In this document: positions 17,791 through 26,508 of the stretch, piece after piece | Numbering within the stretch: position 1 is the stretch's first letter | Layout: each line of letters opens with the position of its first letter | NCBI GenBank assembly: GCA_028701945.1 | Contig: JAQVPT010000001.1 | Span: 1-36,980, forward strand | DNA: 36,980 nt | From: Bacteroidales bacterium | GTDB lineage: Bacteria; Bacteroidota; Bacteroidia; Bacteroidales; ML635J-15 | Reading direction: 5' to 3' | The notes under the pieces: generated by a model | What the model saw: only the letters and a program-made list of their open reading frames with translations | Told to the model about the DNA's origin: nothing | Databases searched by the model: none | Program-made: the position numbers and the translations under genes

Positions 17791-18777
17791 ATGGTGAAAC
17801 GTTACATAATCTTGTTAAGTGCCTTACTTATAGGCAGTTTAGGTCTAGTAAATGCACAGGATGCTCATTTTTCGCAGTTCTATGCAAATTCACTTTATCT
17901 AAATCCTGCATTTGCTGGAGCAGAAAAGTGCCCTCGGATTAGTTTAAACTACCGTAACCAATGGCCTGCATTAGGTTCAACATATGTAACTTACAGTGCA
18001 TCATACGATCAATACTGGAGTGCATTACAAGGAGGAGTTGGTTTACACCTAATGAATGATGTTCAGGGAGGTGGCACAATAAACACTACTATGATAAGTG
18101 GAATGTACTCTTACACATTACCAGTAACTCGTAAGTTTTATGTTGCAGCAGGGTTTCAAGCATCTTACATTATGAAAACTATTGATTGGGATTTTATCTT
18201 CCCAAATATGATACACCCTCTTTACGGTCCAATTTATTCATCATTAGAGAATCCTGATATAATAAACACACAACGTAATTATGTAGATTTCTCTGCTGGA
18301 ATTTTAGCTTTTAGCGAAAGAACATTTTTTGGAGTTGCAGTTCACCACCTAACACAACCATCTGAGTCATTTCTTCGTGGTAGTGATGCCGTACTGCCAA
18401 TGAAATTAACTGCTCACTTTGGGACAGAGATACCTATTAATAGTAGTAAATATCGTAGAGGAGAGTTAAAAATATCACCTCAACTATTATTTCATCAGCA
18501 AGGTCAATTTCAACAGTTCAATTGGGGAGTTTATCTTGCTCGTCAAAAAATTGTTGCAGGCTTTTGGCTACGTCAAAACTTTAACTTTCAGTACGATTCA
18601 TTTATTATGCTTGCTGGTTTCAAACAAGACAACCTCAGATTTGCATATAGTTACGATTTAACAGTATCAAGATTAATGAACTCTACGTACGGTTCACACG
18701 AGGTTTCAGTAGCATTTACATTTCAATGTCATGGAAAAGATCCTAAGAAAGATATAATAAGTTGTCCTTCTTTTTAG
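17791..18777 (+). CDS. porP: PorP/SprF-family type IX secretion outer-membrane protein
   Basis: The start is taken at ATG 17791 (328 residues): from there the protein opens with a normal signal peptide (MVKRYIILLSALLIGSLGLVNAQ). An in-frame TTG at 17764 would put nine extra residues in front. The mature protein begins DAHFSQFYANSLYLNPAFAG, the hallmark PorP/SprF opening, and continues as a beta-barrel with the usual YRNQWPALGSTYVTYSASYDQ block. Family members act in type IX secretion or assist export of partner adhesins and are predicted to sit in the outer membrane. Its position just before gldJ, 38 bases away and on the same strand, supports a machinery role, though SprF-type proteins are often paired with SprB-like cargo instead. 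Confidence 0.9.
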   Translation: MVKRYIILLSALLIGSLGLVNAQDAHFSQFYANSLYLNPAFAGAEKCPRISLNYRNQWPALGSTYVTYSASYDQYWSALQGGVGLHLMNDVQGGGTINTTMISGMYSYTLPVTRKFYVAAGFQASYIMKTIDWDFIFPNMIHPLYGPIYSSLENPDIINTQRNYVDFSAGILAFSERTFFGVAVHHLTQPSESFLRGSDAVLPMKLTAHFGTEIPINSSKYRRGELKISPQLLFHQQGQFQQFNWGVYLARQKIVAGFWLRQNFNFQYDSFIMLAGFKQDNLRFAYSYDLTVSRLMNSTYGSHEVSVAFTFQCHGKDPKKDIISCPSF

Positions 18778-18815
18778 TTATATATATATATTGAATATTA
18801 TAAAAACATCATAAT

Positions 18816-20783
18816 ATGAAAAAGAATACTTTGTTTGTGTTAATAATTCTTGTGAGTGCAGTACTTGTAAGTTCTTGTAAAAAAGAAGTGTCGAGCACAA
18901 CAGGCTGGAATTACAACGATCCTAATTTTGGAGGCTTTCAAAACCATCCTGGATATGAACAAGAAACAGGACCAGGTTTGGTATTTATTCAAGGTGGCTC
19001 ATTTGCTATGGGTAGAGTTGAACAAGACGTTATGTACGACTGGAACAACATGCCTCGAAGAGTAACGGTTTCATCTTTTTATATGGACGAAACCGAAGTT
19101 AGAAATATTGATTATAATGAATATCTCTACTGGTTGTCGTATGTTTATGCATCAGATTACCGTTTTTTATATCGCGAAGCTCTTCCCGACACTTTGGTTT
19201 GGAGAGAAAGACTAGCATTTAATGAGCCAATGGTAGAACTGTATCTTAGACATCCTGCATACGAGCAATACCCCGTAGTAGGTGTTTCATGGGTACAAGC
19301 AACAAAATATTGCGAGTGGCGTACTGACCGCGTTAATGAATTAATTTTACTCCGCGAAGGCATTATAGATAAATATGTTGCTCCTCAAGATCAAGCTAAA
19401 CAATTTAATACAGATGCATATTTAATTTATGCCGAAAACCTAGACCTTTCGATTGATGAAACTGGAAAAGGACCCGACGGTAAAGTACACAACCTCTATG
19501 TCGATCCTGCAACTCTTAAAGCAGGTCGTAAAGGTGGAAACGTAAACACTGGAGAAGACAGACGGTGGGTAAGAAGCGAAGATGGTATATTTTTACCGCG
19601 CTACAGACTACCTACAGAAGCCGAATGGGAATTTGCAGCCCTTGCACACATTGGCAATCACTACAAAGAAAGAATTTATGAAAGAAGATTATACCCTTGG
19701 AACGGACACTATATTAGAAATGATAGTCGTGGAGAGGAAAGAGGCATGATGATGGCAAACTCTATGCGTGGACGTGGAGACAATATGGGTGTTGCTGGAG
19801 CACTTAACGACAAAGCAGATATTTCGGGACCAGTAAAATCATATTGGCCAAATGAATACGGCTTATACTGTATGGCTGGTAATGTTAATGAATGGGTAAT
19901 GGATGTTTATAGAGACCTTACTTTTGAAGACATGAACGAATTTAGGCCTTTCAGAGGTAATATTTACACCGACTATCAAGTAATAACAGATCCTAGATCA
20001 GGTGATATTGAACTTACTCCTGAAGCAGAAAATTATTTCGATTACTCAGGTAAGATACTTCGTAAGCCTGTACGAGACGAGGCATGTTATAGCCGTGAAA
20101 ACTATACAACTTCAGACAATAGAAACTATCTTGACGGAGACCTTGAATCTTTAATTCCAAATGGGAATGCCGAAGAATATTGGGTTAAAGGAGATCGATA
20201 TCAAGTTGAGTCGGATGCTATTAAAGTAAATGATCCTATTGCTGAGGGGCTAACTGCCGAAAATGTTGGAGATATTTATCCAGGTGCAACGCTAATGTCG
20301 GGAGGAAACGAAATTTTACTACCTAATGGTGTAAAAGTTGATTTGCAAAACATGACATATATTCTCCCTACTGGACACGAAAAATCTACTGATGGTAATA
20401 TAATGATGCCTGACGGATCGATGATACTCGAAGGTGGAAAATTACAACTAGCAGATGGTAGCATTATTTATCCAGACCAATTCTTTACACGCAAAACTCC
20501 AGATATGTACAAAGATGGTAACTGGGGCGACTACGGTGAATGGGGATTTGGTCAATATAATGCTAGTAATCCTAAAATAAATAAAGGTGATGGCGCTGGA
20601 GGTAACCAGATGTCTTCATTAGTATCTGATAGATCTAGGGTATTTAAAGGCGGCTCGTGGAAAGACAGAGCATATTGGATGGTACCAGGAACACGTCGTT
20701 TCTTAGACGAAAAACTTGCCAGAGCCGATCTCGGATTTAGATGTGCAATGGATAGAGTAGGTTCACCAACATTACCAAAATAA
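18816..20783 (+). CDS. gldJ: Gliding motility / type IX secretion lipoprotein GldJ
   Basis: A 655-residue lipoprotein (VLVSSC, lipidated C21) with a formylglycine-generating-enzyme (SUMF1) fold: GLVFIQGGSFAMGRVEQD (~50-70), VTVSSFYMDETEVRN, PVVGVSWVQATKYCEWRTDR, RYRLPTEAEWEFAA, AGNVNEWVMDVYRD and the closing RVFKGGSWKDRAYW...RRFLDE...DLGFRCAMD. GldJ and GldK share this fold. I choose GldJ because the next gene is murF and porU/porV are adjacent, an arrangement I recall for Flavobacterium, and because gldL-gldM-gldN are absent. Between the two halves of the fold is an insert (about 440-560) carrying several short LPNG/LPTG/MPDG/LADG repeats. It is followed by a terminator. Confidence 0.88.
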   Translation: MKKNTLFVLIILVSAVLVSSCKKEVSSTTGWNYNDPNFGGFQNHPGYEQETGPGLVFIQGGSFAMGRVEQDVMYDWNNMPRRVTVSSFYMDETEVRNIDYNEYLYWLSYVYASDYRFLYREALPDTLVWRERLAFNEPMVELYLRHPAYEQYPVVGVSWVQATKYCEWRTDRVNELILLREGIIDKYVAPQDQAKQFNTDAYLIYAENLDLSIDETGKGPDGKVHNLYVDPATLKAGRKGGNVNTGEDRRWVRSEDGIFLPRYRLPTEAEWEFAALAHIGNHYKERIYERRLYPWNGHYIRNDSRGEERGMMMANSMRGRGDNMGVAGALNDKADISGPVKSYWPNEYGLYCMAGNVNEWVMDVYRDLTFEDMNEFRPFRGNIYTDYQVITDPRSGDIELTPEAENYFDYSGKILRKPVRDEACYSRENYTTSDNRNYLDGDLESLIPNGNAEEYWVKGDRYQVESDAIKVNDPIAEGLTAENVGDIYPGATLMSGGNEILLPNGVKVDLQNMTYILPTGHEKSTDGNIMMPDGSMILEGGKLQLADGSIIYPDQFFTRKTPDMYKDGNWGDYGEWGFGQYNASNPKINKGDGAGGNQMSSLVSDRSRVFKGGSWKDRAYWMVPGTRRFLDEKLARADLGFRCAMDRVGSPTLPK

Positions 20784-20803
20784 TAACTCATATTAATAAA
20801 TTT

Positions 20804-20824
20804 AAAACCCCAATTTGGGGTTTT
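20804..20824 (+). terminator. Intrinsic terminator between gldJ and murF
   Basis: Stem AAAACCCC/GGGGTTTT with an AATTT loop, T-rich on the distal side. It lies 20 bases after the gldJ stop and ends only 7 bases before the murF start codon. Confidence 0.85.
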
Positions 20825-20831
20825 ACTTTTT

Positions 20832-22124
20832 ATGAATACAATCGAGCAAATATATTCCATATTCAAGGTTTGTAAAAAGATAAATACAGATTCTAGGATA
20901 ATTACACCTAATTCAATATTTTTTGCTCTCAAAGGAGAAAATTTTGACGGCGATAAATTTGTCGAAGACGCATTAGAAAAAGGTAGCATAGCTGCTATCA
21001 CATCTGACATAAGATTTAAAGATACCGAAAATGTTTTCTACGTACCCGACACATTAAAAACGCTACAAGATCTTGCTAATTATCATCGGAGGCAGCTTAA
21101 AATTCCAATTATTGGAATCACAGGAAGTAATGGCAAAACTACAACTAAAGAACTGCTGGCATCAGTATTAGCCCAAAAAATTAGAGTTGCCTATACTGGA
21201 GGAAATAAAAATAATCATATAGGGGTTCCTCTAACTTTATTGGCAATGAATCATACCGTAGATATAGGTATTATTGAGATGGGGGCAAATCATCAAGGAG
21301 AAATAAAAACATTGTGCGAAATTGCAGAACCTGAGTATGGTCTCATTACAAATATTGGCAAAGCACACTTAGAAGGTTTCGGAACAATTGAAACAGTAAA
21401 ACAAACCAAAGGAGAGCTATACGATTACTTAAAGCAACATAATGGAGTTATTTTTAGTAATATTGACAATGAAATACTTAAGGAATTATTAGGTAATTAT
21501 TCATCTGTAGGATATGGTAAATCTAAAAATTCATATTGCAGAGGAATTTATTCAGAGTTTGGATACGAAGCCGCAGTTGAGTGGGAAACCAACAATGAAA
21601 AAGGTTTAGCGAAATCTAATTTGATTGGAGAATACAATTTCGAGAACATTCTTGCTGCAATAACGATTGGTGCGTATTTTAATGTTCCATCCACGGCTAT
21701 CGACAACGCTATTGCCTGCTATTATCCTCGAAATAATAGATCGCAACATGTAAAAACTGTTAGAAATTCTCTTATACTAGACTTTTATAATGCGAACCCC
21801 ACCAGCATGATAGCTGCAATTGATAATTTTGACAGAATCGTAGATAAAAATAAATGTCTCATACTTGGAGACATGTTAGAACTAGGCAGCGAGAGCACCA
21901 AAGAACACAAGAACATTCTTGAAAAGATTGAAAACATGAACTTCCGAAAAGTTTACCTCGTAGGAAATGAATTTTATAATTTCAACAATAAATATGAGTT
22001 TATGTTCTTTAAAAAAGTTGAAGATCTAGCACTACACCTAGTAAAAAAGCCAGAAATAGGAAAAGCTTTTCTAATTAAAGGGTCTAGAGGCATTAAACTT
22101 GAAAAGTGTACTGATTATTTATAG
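20832..22124 (+). CDS. murF: UDP-N-acetylmuramoyl-tripeptide--D-alanyl-D-alanine ligase
   Basis: A 430-residue Mur ligase. The N-terminal block INTDSRIITPNSIFFALKGENFDG is the MurF-type UDP-substrate domain; the P-loop is GSNGKTT (98-104), followed by IGIIEMGANHQGEI and ITNIGKAHLEGFG, and a C-terminal domain with DFYNANPTSMIAAI and LILGDMLELG. It adds D-Ala-D-Ala to the UDP-MurNAc-tripeptide in peptidoglycan synthesis and is cytoplasmic. The start at 20832 is supported because the conserved domain begins at once, yet a terminator hairpin ends 7 bases upstream, leaving no room for an ordinary leader. The 3' end overlaps the convergent RNA methyltransferase gene by 10 bases. Confidence 0.96.
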   Translation: MNTIEQIYSIFKVCKKINTDSRIITPNSIFFALKGENFDGDKFVEDALEKGSIAAITSDIRFKDTENVFYVPDTLKTLQDLANYHRRQLKIPIIGITGSNGKTTTKELLASVLAQKIRVAYTGGNKNNHIGVPLTLLAMNHTVDIGIIEMGANHQGEIKTLCEIAEPEYGLITNIGKAHLEGFGTIETVKQTKGELYDYLKQHNGVIFSNIDNEILKELLGNYSSVGYGKSKNSYCRGIYSEFGYEAAVEWETNNEKGLAKSNLIGEYNFENILAAITIGAYFNVPSTAIDNAIACYYPRNNRSQHVKTVRNSLILDFYNANPTSMIAAIDNFDRIVDKNKCLILGDMLELGSESTKEHKNILEKIENMNFRKVYLVGNEFYNFNNKYEFMFFKKVEDLALHLVKKPEIGKAFLIKGSRGIKLEKCTDYL

Positions 22125-23266
22125 TCTTGTTTTTTTCTACTTCCACTATAAATCGAATATTTATGCAGGCGGCACTCCAGCTGACCATTATATAAAATCC
22201 ATTTTTTGTCAGGCTTCATACCAACAAATTTTATAGCCACCATATCAGATGAGATTATCCACGCAGTATAACCAGCGTAATCAAATTTTAATTTATCACC
22301 TATTTTTTTGTAAAAATCATTAGCATCATCAAGTTTCATTCTAGTTCCATAAGGAGGATTACTAAAGATTACACCTTTTTCTGATAAAGATTTGGACGTA
22401 AAAAAATCGCTAGCAACAATTTTTACATCATGTGCTTTGTCAAGTTTATATAAATTAATCTTAGACAGGCGCAAAGCCTCTGGATCAATGTCGCAACCCA
22501 TTATATTAGCTTTTGACTCGCAAATCGAAGCTTTCGCTTGAGTCAAAATTTTCTTCCACTCAGCAGAATCAAAATTATTCCAATTCATAAAAGAAAATTG
22601 TTTCCTACTAATCCCTGCTGGCATATTACGAGCCATCATATATGCTTCAGTAAGAAATGTACCACTTCCACACATAGGGTCAAGAAAGTCTCCAGTAAGA
22701 TCCCAGCCACTCAATTGAATTATTCCGGCAGCGAGACATTCATTAATTGAAGCTTCGCCAATTTCTTTATCAAATCCTCTAAAATACAGTGCTTGCCCTG
22801 AACTATCGAGATACAAATTACAAGTATCATCAGTAAGATAAATGCTAATCTTGACATCTGGATTCTTGATATCTACATTAGGTCTGTCACCAAACTTATC
22901 ACGAAAATAATCTACAACAGCATCTTTTGTCTTTTGCTCTAAAAAAAGGCTGTGATTCATAGTTTCTGATACAGTAACTACACTAACTGCAATCGTTTGA
23001 CGCAAATCAAAATAATCGTTCCACGCTATAGAATAAATATATTTATAAAGTTGCTCCTCATTCTCGACTCTCTCCTGCCCTATTTTTACTAAAACACTTA
23101 AAGCACATCTTAGATGCAAATTACACTTATACACCATCGACAAATCACCTTGAAACTCAACTGCACGCCTAAGTATTTTAACATCATTTATACCTAAAAC
23201 TTCTAATTCTTTAACTAAAACCTCCTCTAGTCCAAATAAAGTTTTTACAACTATTGTATATATCAT
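22115..23266 (-). CDS. THUMP-domain class I RNA methyltransferase (RlmL/Trm11-like, COG0116)
   Basis: A 383-residue protein with an N-terminal ferredoxin-like/THUMP region (residues 1-~155) and a UPF0020 methyltransferase domain. Motif I is FLDPMCGSGTFLTEAYMMARN (~197-217) and the N6/N2-methyltransferase catalytic motif is NPPYGTR (~308). This matches the short Bacteroidetes homologues of the N-terminal half of E. coli RlmL, which methylates a guanine N2 of 23S rRNA; the exact target here is inferred. It overlaps murF tail-to-tail by 10 bases and lies 1 base after the stop of the lipoprotein gene upstream, so it is probably co-transcribed with it. Confidence 0.92.
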   Translation of the reverse strand: MIYTIVVKTLFGLEEVLVKELEVLGINDVKILRRAVEFQGDLSMVYKCNLHLRCALSVLVKIGQERVENEEQLYKYIYSIAWNDYFDLRQTIAVSVVTVSETMNHSLFLEQKTKDAVVDYFRDKFGDRPNVDIKNPDVKISIYLTDDTCNLYLDSSGQALYFRGFDKEIGEASINECLAAGIIQLSGWDLTGDFLDPMCGSGTFLTEAYMMARNMPAGISRKQFSFMNWNNFDSAEWKKILTQAKASICESKANIMGCDIDPEALRLSKINLYKLDKAHDVKIVASDFFTSKSLSEKGVIFSNPPYGTRMKLDDANDFYKKIGDKLKFDYAGYTAWIISSDMVAIKFVGMKPDKKWILYNGQLECRLHKYSIYSGSRKKQDYK

Positions 23267-23267
23267 T

Positions 23268-23906
23268 TTACAAGTTTTTAGAAATTATTTTTGACGTTTT
23301 TGCTGCGACACGTCTAGCTGATTTGCGACTTAAATCAAACATAACATCATCATCAAGCTCCTTGTAAGTATATTTTGAGCCATCCTTATTTTCACCAAAA
23401 ATCATTTGCAATAATGTACGATTATTAGAAAGCTCTTCGGATTTTGAGAAACTTGACGAATAGAATTTAAGCAATTTTTCACGTCCAGTCTTATCAGTTT
23501 TGTATAATCTTAAATTAGCATTAAAATTACAATCAACAACATCAAACCTTTCAGGAATAGTTGTCTTACCATCAGTATATACCGATTCGGTTTCAAACTT
23601 CTCGGAAAAAGTAATCCTATTTACCTGCAACGAATACATAGCATTAGTAGAACTATTTTTATGCTCTTTGGTAACAGTTTCAATATTATAACTGTGTAAT
23701 GAACTTTTAAGTTCTGTAATAAATGCATTAAGATACTCGCCTCCCAATGATTTATCAACATATTTATTTGATGTTGTCTGATACGAGTCCGCATAATGGG
23801 AAACATCAATAACAACCGACACTTTATTATCAAGTTTGTGTCCAACCGCACAAGAACTAAAAACGACTGACAAGACACCGATAAAATAGAACAATTTCTT
23901 TTTCAT
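23268..23906 (-). CDS. Lipoprotein of unknown function
   Basis: A 212-residue protein with a lipoprotein signal (MKKKLFYFIGVLSVVFSSC, lipidated C19). I do not recognise the family. The mature protein opens with a beta-strand pattern KVSVVIDVSHYADSY, has a mid-region of alternating strands (YSLQVNRITFSEKFETES, CNFNANLRLYKTDK) and ends in a basic helix (DLSRKSARRVAAKTSKIISKNL). The size and strand order are reminiscent of small envelope-assembly lipoproteins, but that is only a resemblance. A -7 box lies 14 bases upstream; the RNA methyltransferase follows after a 1-base gap, suggesting a two-gene transcript. Confidence 0.8.
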   Translation of the reverse strand: MKKKLFYFIGVLSVVFSSCAVGHKLDNKVSVVIDVSHYADSYQTTSNKYVDKSLGGEYLNAFITELKSSLHSYNIETVTKEHKNSSTNAMYSLQVNRITFSEKFETESVYTDGKTTIPERFDVVDCNFNANLRLYKTDKTGREKLLKFYSSSFSKSEELSNNRTLLQMIFGENKDGSKYTYKELDDDVMFDLSRKSARRVAAKTSKIISKNL

Positions 23907-23920
23907 AAATTAAGTTTTAG

Positions 23921-23928
23921 CAAAGATA
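23921..23928 (-). promoter_or_regulatory. Putative -7 box for the 212-residue lipoprotein gene
   Basis: Minus-strand TATCTTTG matches TAnnTTTG and lies 14 bases before the start codon at 23906, giving a very short leader. Confidence 0.4.
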
Positions 23929-23992
23929 ATCAGAATTTCATAAAAAACTGAAAGTAATACATTTTATCAGTTCGCCTCTTAACCACCTATTT

Positions 23993-26308
23993 TCAATAAT
24001 CAAAAGCCTTTTTATTAAATACGACATAACCAAAGTGGAGCATAAAATACATCGATCTGGAATCTGTTTCATAATAATTGACTGTAAACGCTAATGGTCC
24101 CAATGGGGTATTATAAACAAGCCCTGCAGCACCTATCAAATGAATATATGCAAAACGCTCACTATAATAAGGCAAATAAACCTGATCGTAAGGAACATCT
24201 TTAAGTATTTTTTCAAATGGTAAAAATGCATAAACCTCAAATCGCATATTAAGATTCTCAGATAAAAAAATTACAGGTTTTAAGCCAACCGCCGCAAAAG
24301 AATTTGCATGGTAATTAGGTAAAAACAATGTTCTACTGTGAGGAGTTGGCGAAAATACTGGAGCCGAAAGCACACTAGAGGTATAATTTCTAAACAAAGG
24401 TTTAGTAGTCATCATCAATTCTCCATAAAAACCTAATACAAAATGTTTACTAACTTGGGAATAAGAATCAGAAAGCACATTAACTTGCAACCACGAATGT
24501 TTTTTCAAAAAACGTTCAGATACAGCGGTTGTCGAACCTGGAGTATTTTCCTCATTACCTGAGACATATCTTACACTTATTAAACTGCGACTTCCCTTAT
24601 TCGCGTAATCCATAAAATTATGATTATTTTTAATAAAACTAAGGTAAACAGTATTAAGCGAAAAAGATGTTAAGTCAGCTGTATCATTTTGTAAAAAATT
24701 ATTTACTTGAAAATAATCATAAGACTGCTGAGCAGATGCATATCCAAGTTTTACGATTGACATTCTAGTTAAAGGTGTCATAATGTCAAATCGAGTATTA
24801 TTATCTGAGTTAATCAAATATGGGGGTCGATAATCGAGTGCAAACAATCTTGAGTTCCCTTTAAAGAAGTCGAACCGATTTACATTTGCAGCAATTTCGA
24901 GAGCTAAAGGCACTCTAAAAGGAAAATCGAAGCGTCCCGACAGATGCAACGAACTGTATAAACGTCCAAAATAAGCATTTGTATTAAATAAAAAAGACAT
25001 TCTATTTAAGATTTTATAATTAAATCCAACAAATCCGGTATTTGAGAACCCCGTTGATAATCCAGCACCAAATAAAACATTTGCTCGTTTTTGCTTTTTT
25101 ATATCCAAAACAACATCAAAAAAACCTGTTGAATCAATATATTTTGCGACAGGTGTAGCAGATTCAATCTGATAATCAGATATTAATTTATAATATTCGG
25201 ATTCAAATTGTCGTAAAGTCAATTTTTCAGTCTTACCTTTAAGTGATTTTAAAATATAGTCTTCTGATTTTTCTGGTATTCCATTAACAGAAAACTTATC
25301 AAATTTTAACAATGGAACCCTCATCTTAAATATTTCACGCCTTGCTCTCAACTCTGGCAATAAAACTCGTCTATGTATTCTAGTTTTAATACTATCCATC
25401 ATCAGCATACACTCATCGTATCCTCGTTTAGCGAACTCGTCTAATCTATTAAATTCCAACAACCCAATATCTTTAAAATCGATATTTAAAGTAATCCCTT
25501 CAGCATTTGGCACGTCATATTCCTTTTTAGCACCAATAATAAGGTGCTGAATTTGCAATAACAAATTATCAGGATTTGGTTTGGCAGAGTAGTTCGTAAC
25601 GCTAACACCAATCATTATGTCAGGGTTAAATTCATCTCGCATTACATCGATTGGAAAATTATTAAATATCCCTCCATCAAAAAAAAGGACACTATCAATC
25701 ATTACAGGTTTAAAATAGAACGGAAATGTCATCGACGCCCTTATTGATTGACCTAAATCTCCACTTTTAAAAACGACTTCACAACTTTTATACACATCTG
25801 CACCAACACAACGGAATGGGACAAAAAGATTATCAAAATTATTATTTGAAGCAGCGGTATATTGAGAAAAATACTCCATAATACCAAAGTCCATTGGCTG
25901 AGTTGCAACAATATTTGTCGGTAAAACAATACTTACTCCGTCATCAGCTTTAGTAAATCCCAAACTAAAAGCAGAAGCATCTTTTTCAGTCTTTTTAAAA
26001 TAATAAAACTGTTCATCTGGAATTCGACCTTTATAATAATTCATGAATTTCTTATCGCGAAAAATTGCCTCCATTTCGTCTGGACTAAATCCTACAGAAT
26101 ACAATCCGCCAACAATTGCTCCAATAGATGTACCAGCTACATAATCAATAGGAATATTATTTTCTTCAAGGGCGCGTATTACACCAATATGAGCAAGTCC
26201 TTTTGAACCACCACCACTCAAAACAAGACCTACGGATTGAGAAGAAGCATAAATAACCGTCGTCATCCATACAATAAGTAACAGTAATATTTTGATTTCT
26301 TTTCTCAA
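23993..26308 (-). CDS. Patatin-like phospholipase fused to an outer-membrane beta-barrel
   Basis: A 771-residue protein. A signal peptide (MRKEIKILLLLIVWMTTVIYASSQ) precedes a patatin domain with oxyanion loop GGGSKG (32-37), nucleophile S61 in GTSIG and catalytic D211 in DGG. It is followed by a POTRA-like stretch (about 325-390, LLKFDKFSVNGIPEKSEDYIL) and a C-terminal ~370-residue beta-strand-rich region resembling an Omp85/BamA-type barrel, ending FGYVVFNKKAFDY. This is the layout of type Vd (PlpD-like) autotransporter lipases. The start is a TTG at 26306-26308: no upstream ATG fits, and the next Met (residue 15) would cut the signal peptide in half. Lipid substrate and surface display are inferred. 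Confidence 0.9.
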   Translation of the reverse strand: MRKEIKILLLLIVWMTTVIYASSQSVGLVLSGGGSKGLAHIGVIRALEENNIPIDYVAGTSIGAIVGGLYSVGFSPDEMEAIFRDKKFMNYYKGRIPDEQFYYFKKTEKDASAFSLGFTKADDGVSIVLPTNIVATQPMDFGIMEYFSQYTAASNNNFDNLFVPFRCVGADVYKSCEVVFKSGDLGQSIRASMTFPFYFKPVMIDSVLFFDGGIFNNFPIDVMRDEFNPDIMIGVSVTNYSAKPNPDNLLLQIQHLIIGAKKEYDVPNAEGITLNIDFKDIGLLEFNRLDEFAKRGYDECMLMMDSIKTRIHRRVLLPELRARREIFKMRVPLLKFDKFSVNGIPEKSEDYILKSLKGKTEKLTLRQFESEYYKLISDYQIESATPVAKYIDSTGFFDVVLDIKKQKRANVLFGAGLSTGFSNTGFVGFNYKILNRMSFLFNTNAYFGRLYSSLHLSGRFDFPFRVPLALEIAANVNRFDFFKGNSRLFALDYRPPYLINSDNNTRFDIMTPLTRMSIVKLGYASAQQSYDYFQVNNFLQNDTADLTSFSLNTVYLSFIKNNHNFMDYANKGSRSLISVRYVSGNEENTPGSTTAVSERFLKKHSWLQVNVLSDSYSQVSKHFVLGFYGELMMTTKPLFRNYTSSVLSAPVFSPTPHSRTLFLPNYHANSFAAVGLKPVIFLSENLNMRFEVYAFLPFEKILKDVPYDQVYLPYYSERFAYIHLIGAAGLVYNTPLGPLAFTVNYYETDSRSMYFMLHFGYVVFNKKAFDY

Positions 26309-26342
26309 TTTATATTTGCTAAAATTTATTTACACTTAGACA

Positions 26343-26350
26343 CAAAAATA
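26343..26350 (-). promoter_or_regulatory. Putative -7 box for the patatin-barrel gene
   Basis: Minus-strand TATTTTTG matches TAnnTTTG, 34 bases before the TTG start codon. It lies in the 200-bp divergent gap shared with the UbiA-type gene. Confidence 0.35.
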
Positions 26351-26508
26351 CAAAATTTGTGGTATAAAGTTACACTATTATTCTAACAAAACCAATACGA
26401 AATTATTGTTTTATAGTAAGTTTTTTTGTAAAAAAACATTTAATTATTATTAATTGAAATTTTATCTTTTTTGTTAGCTCGATTTTAACCAATTTTGCAA
26501 TAATATTT

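Noticed and set aside
26420..26437. Hairpin GTTTTTTT/AAAAAAAC upstream of the UbiA-type gene
   Set aside because: It is a pure A/T run pair with a 2-base loop; expected by chance in AT-rich DNA and too weak to call.
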